The position numbers were made by a program, and so were the translations under genes. A stretch of 24,144 bases of DNA from an uncultured Clostridia bacterium (lineage in GTDB: Bacteria; Bacillota_A; Clostridia; Oscillospirales; Acutalibacteraceae), in the NCBI GenBank assembly GCA_944380625.1, contig CALWIE010000046.1, forward strand, positions 1 to 24,144, written 5' to 3'. This document shows positions 23,365 to 24,144 of this stretch, piece after piece. How positions within the stretch are numbered: position 1 is the stretch's first letter; each line of letters opens with the position of its first letter. The notes below the pieces were generated by a model. That model did no database searches. It was given only the letters and a program-made list of their open reading frames with translations, and had not been told where the DNA came from.

Positions 23365-24144
23365 TTACATGCCGTCGCTGGGGAAGGAGATCCCGGCCTT
23401 TTTCCGGGCCTCCTCCAAGAACTCGGCCACCTGGAGGCTCAGCTCCGAGCAGCGTGCGTACTCCTGGGCCGTGGCGTCGGGGTCGGTGATGTACCGGTAG
23501 AAGTCCTTGGCCTCCCAACCCATAAGGCGGAATTTCTCGTCGTCCCCCCAAAGCTTCTGGAGGGAACCGTCCTTCTTCCAAAGGGTGATCCCCGCCAGCC
23601 GGGAGATGGAGGAAACCCCCACGGTCCCCTGGGTGCCCTGGAAATCGCTGTTGGCCTGGGCCTCGCCCAGCTTGGAGTAGGCCAGCACCACCAGTTTGTC
23701 CGGATAGTGCAGGGTGATGGCCCCGGCCCCGTCCGCGCCGCTTGCGAGCATTCGGGGCTCAATGGAAAAGCTCTCCGGTTTTCCAAAGAGGGTCAGGGCG
23801 GGGTAGACGCAGTAGACCCCAAGGTCCATCAAGGCCCCCGTCTCCAGGGCGGGGTTGAAAATGTTGGGCAGCTCCCCCTCCAGGTAGCGGTCCAGCTTGG
23901 AGGAGCGCTGGCAGAAGTCCAGCTTCGCCAGGGTGATGGGGCCGATCTGGCCCAAGGCCTCCTCCAAAACTTTCCTCTGGGGCAGGTGGAGGTACATGAT
24001 GGCCTCCAGGAAGATGACCCCCTGTTTTCGGGCGGTCTCCTGGAGGATGCGCACTTTGTCTGCCTGGGCGCACAGGGGCTTTTCGCAGATGACGTGTTTG
24101 CCCCGCTCCAAAAGGAGCTTGCTCTGCTCAAAGTGCAGGGCGTT
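23365..24144 (-). CDS. Gfo/Idh/MocA-family oxidoreductase (5' end outside window)
   Basis: A NAD(P)-dependent dehydrogenase of the glucose-fructose oxidoreductase/inositol dehydrogenase family. The frame stays open to the window edge. It opens with Asn-Ala-Leu-His and ERGKHVICEKPLC, where EKP is the family's conserved cofactor and substrate motif. The N-terminal Rossmann GxGxxG part is therefore missing beyond 24144. The C-terminal beta-sheet domain follows (LMDLGVYCVYPAL, about 145 residues before the end), and the gene stops at TAA 23365-23367. A TTG at 24111 could be mistaken for a start, but the family match clearly extends further. It converges on the comEA-like gene. Substrate is not identifiable; sugars or inositols are typical. 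Confidence 0.92.
   Translation of the reverse strand, partial: NALHFEQSKLLLERGKHVICEKPLCAQADKVRILQETARKQGVIFLEAIMYLHLPQRKVLEEALGQIGPITLAKLDFCQRSSKLDRYLEGELPNIFNPALETGALMDLGVYCVYPALTLFGKPESFSIEPRMLASGADGAGAITLHYPDKLVVLAYSKLGEAQANSDFQGTQGTVGVSSISRLAGITLWKKDGSLQKLWGDDEKFRLMGWEAKDFYRYITDPDATAQEYARCSELSLQVAEFLEEARKKAGISFPSDGM

Overview
The window is a GC-rich, gene-dense stretch of a Gram-positive, probably endospore-forming Clostridia chromosome. The best guess is the Oscillospiraceae/Ruminococcaceae side of the Firmicutes, but no genus can be fixed from this sequence. The evidence is a sporulation protein YunB, a SleB-type cell-wall hydrolase, SepF, DivIVA and YlmH, a MutL with the endonuclease motif and no MutH, a Cys-tailed YlbF, AGGAGG-type ribosome binding sites, and frequent GTG and TTG starts.

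Layout. Positions 1-1240 hold a fragment of an upstream gene, dnaJ (TTG start) and a strong terminator. A secreted SleB-like hydrolase (1309-1989) follows, with a possible sigma-E-type promoter. On the minus strand come two tRNA-Ser genes (GCT and TGA) with a near-consensus promoter and a terminator, between small REP-like hairpin repeats. That promoter lies across the 3' end of a four-helix membrane protein gene (2429-2845). On the plus strand galE, maf, yunB, ligA and a galactokinase-like gene run to a two-way terminator at 8586-8618. A BlaI/MecI-family repressor on the minus strand faces miaB across a divergent two-promoter region.

From 9330 to 23278 fourteen genes run on the plus strand with no recognisable terminator: miaB, a small membrane protein, ylbF, mutS, mutL, miaA, an HlyD-like envelope protein, yggS, sepF, ylmH, divIVA, lspA, rluD-type synthase and comEA-like. 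Thus tRNA A37 hypermodification (MiaA, then MiaB), mismatch repair and the SepF/YlmH/DivIVA division cluster are joined. Several genes overlap. A near-consensus promoter inside yggS probably gives the division genes their own transcript. After two hairpins the window ends in a 5'-truncated Gfo/Idh/MocA oxidoreductase on the minus strand.

Most of this is conserved housekeeping content, and I saw no mobile element, CRISPR array or defence island. The most unusual nucleotide-level signal is a perfect 14-bp inverted repeat inside the start of mutS, built from A/T-ending codons that are atypical of its surroundings. Others are the yggS-internal promoter, the out-of-frame galE/maf overlap, two genes whose Shine-Dalgarno lies in a hairpin, and an HlyD-like protein with no transporter partner.
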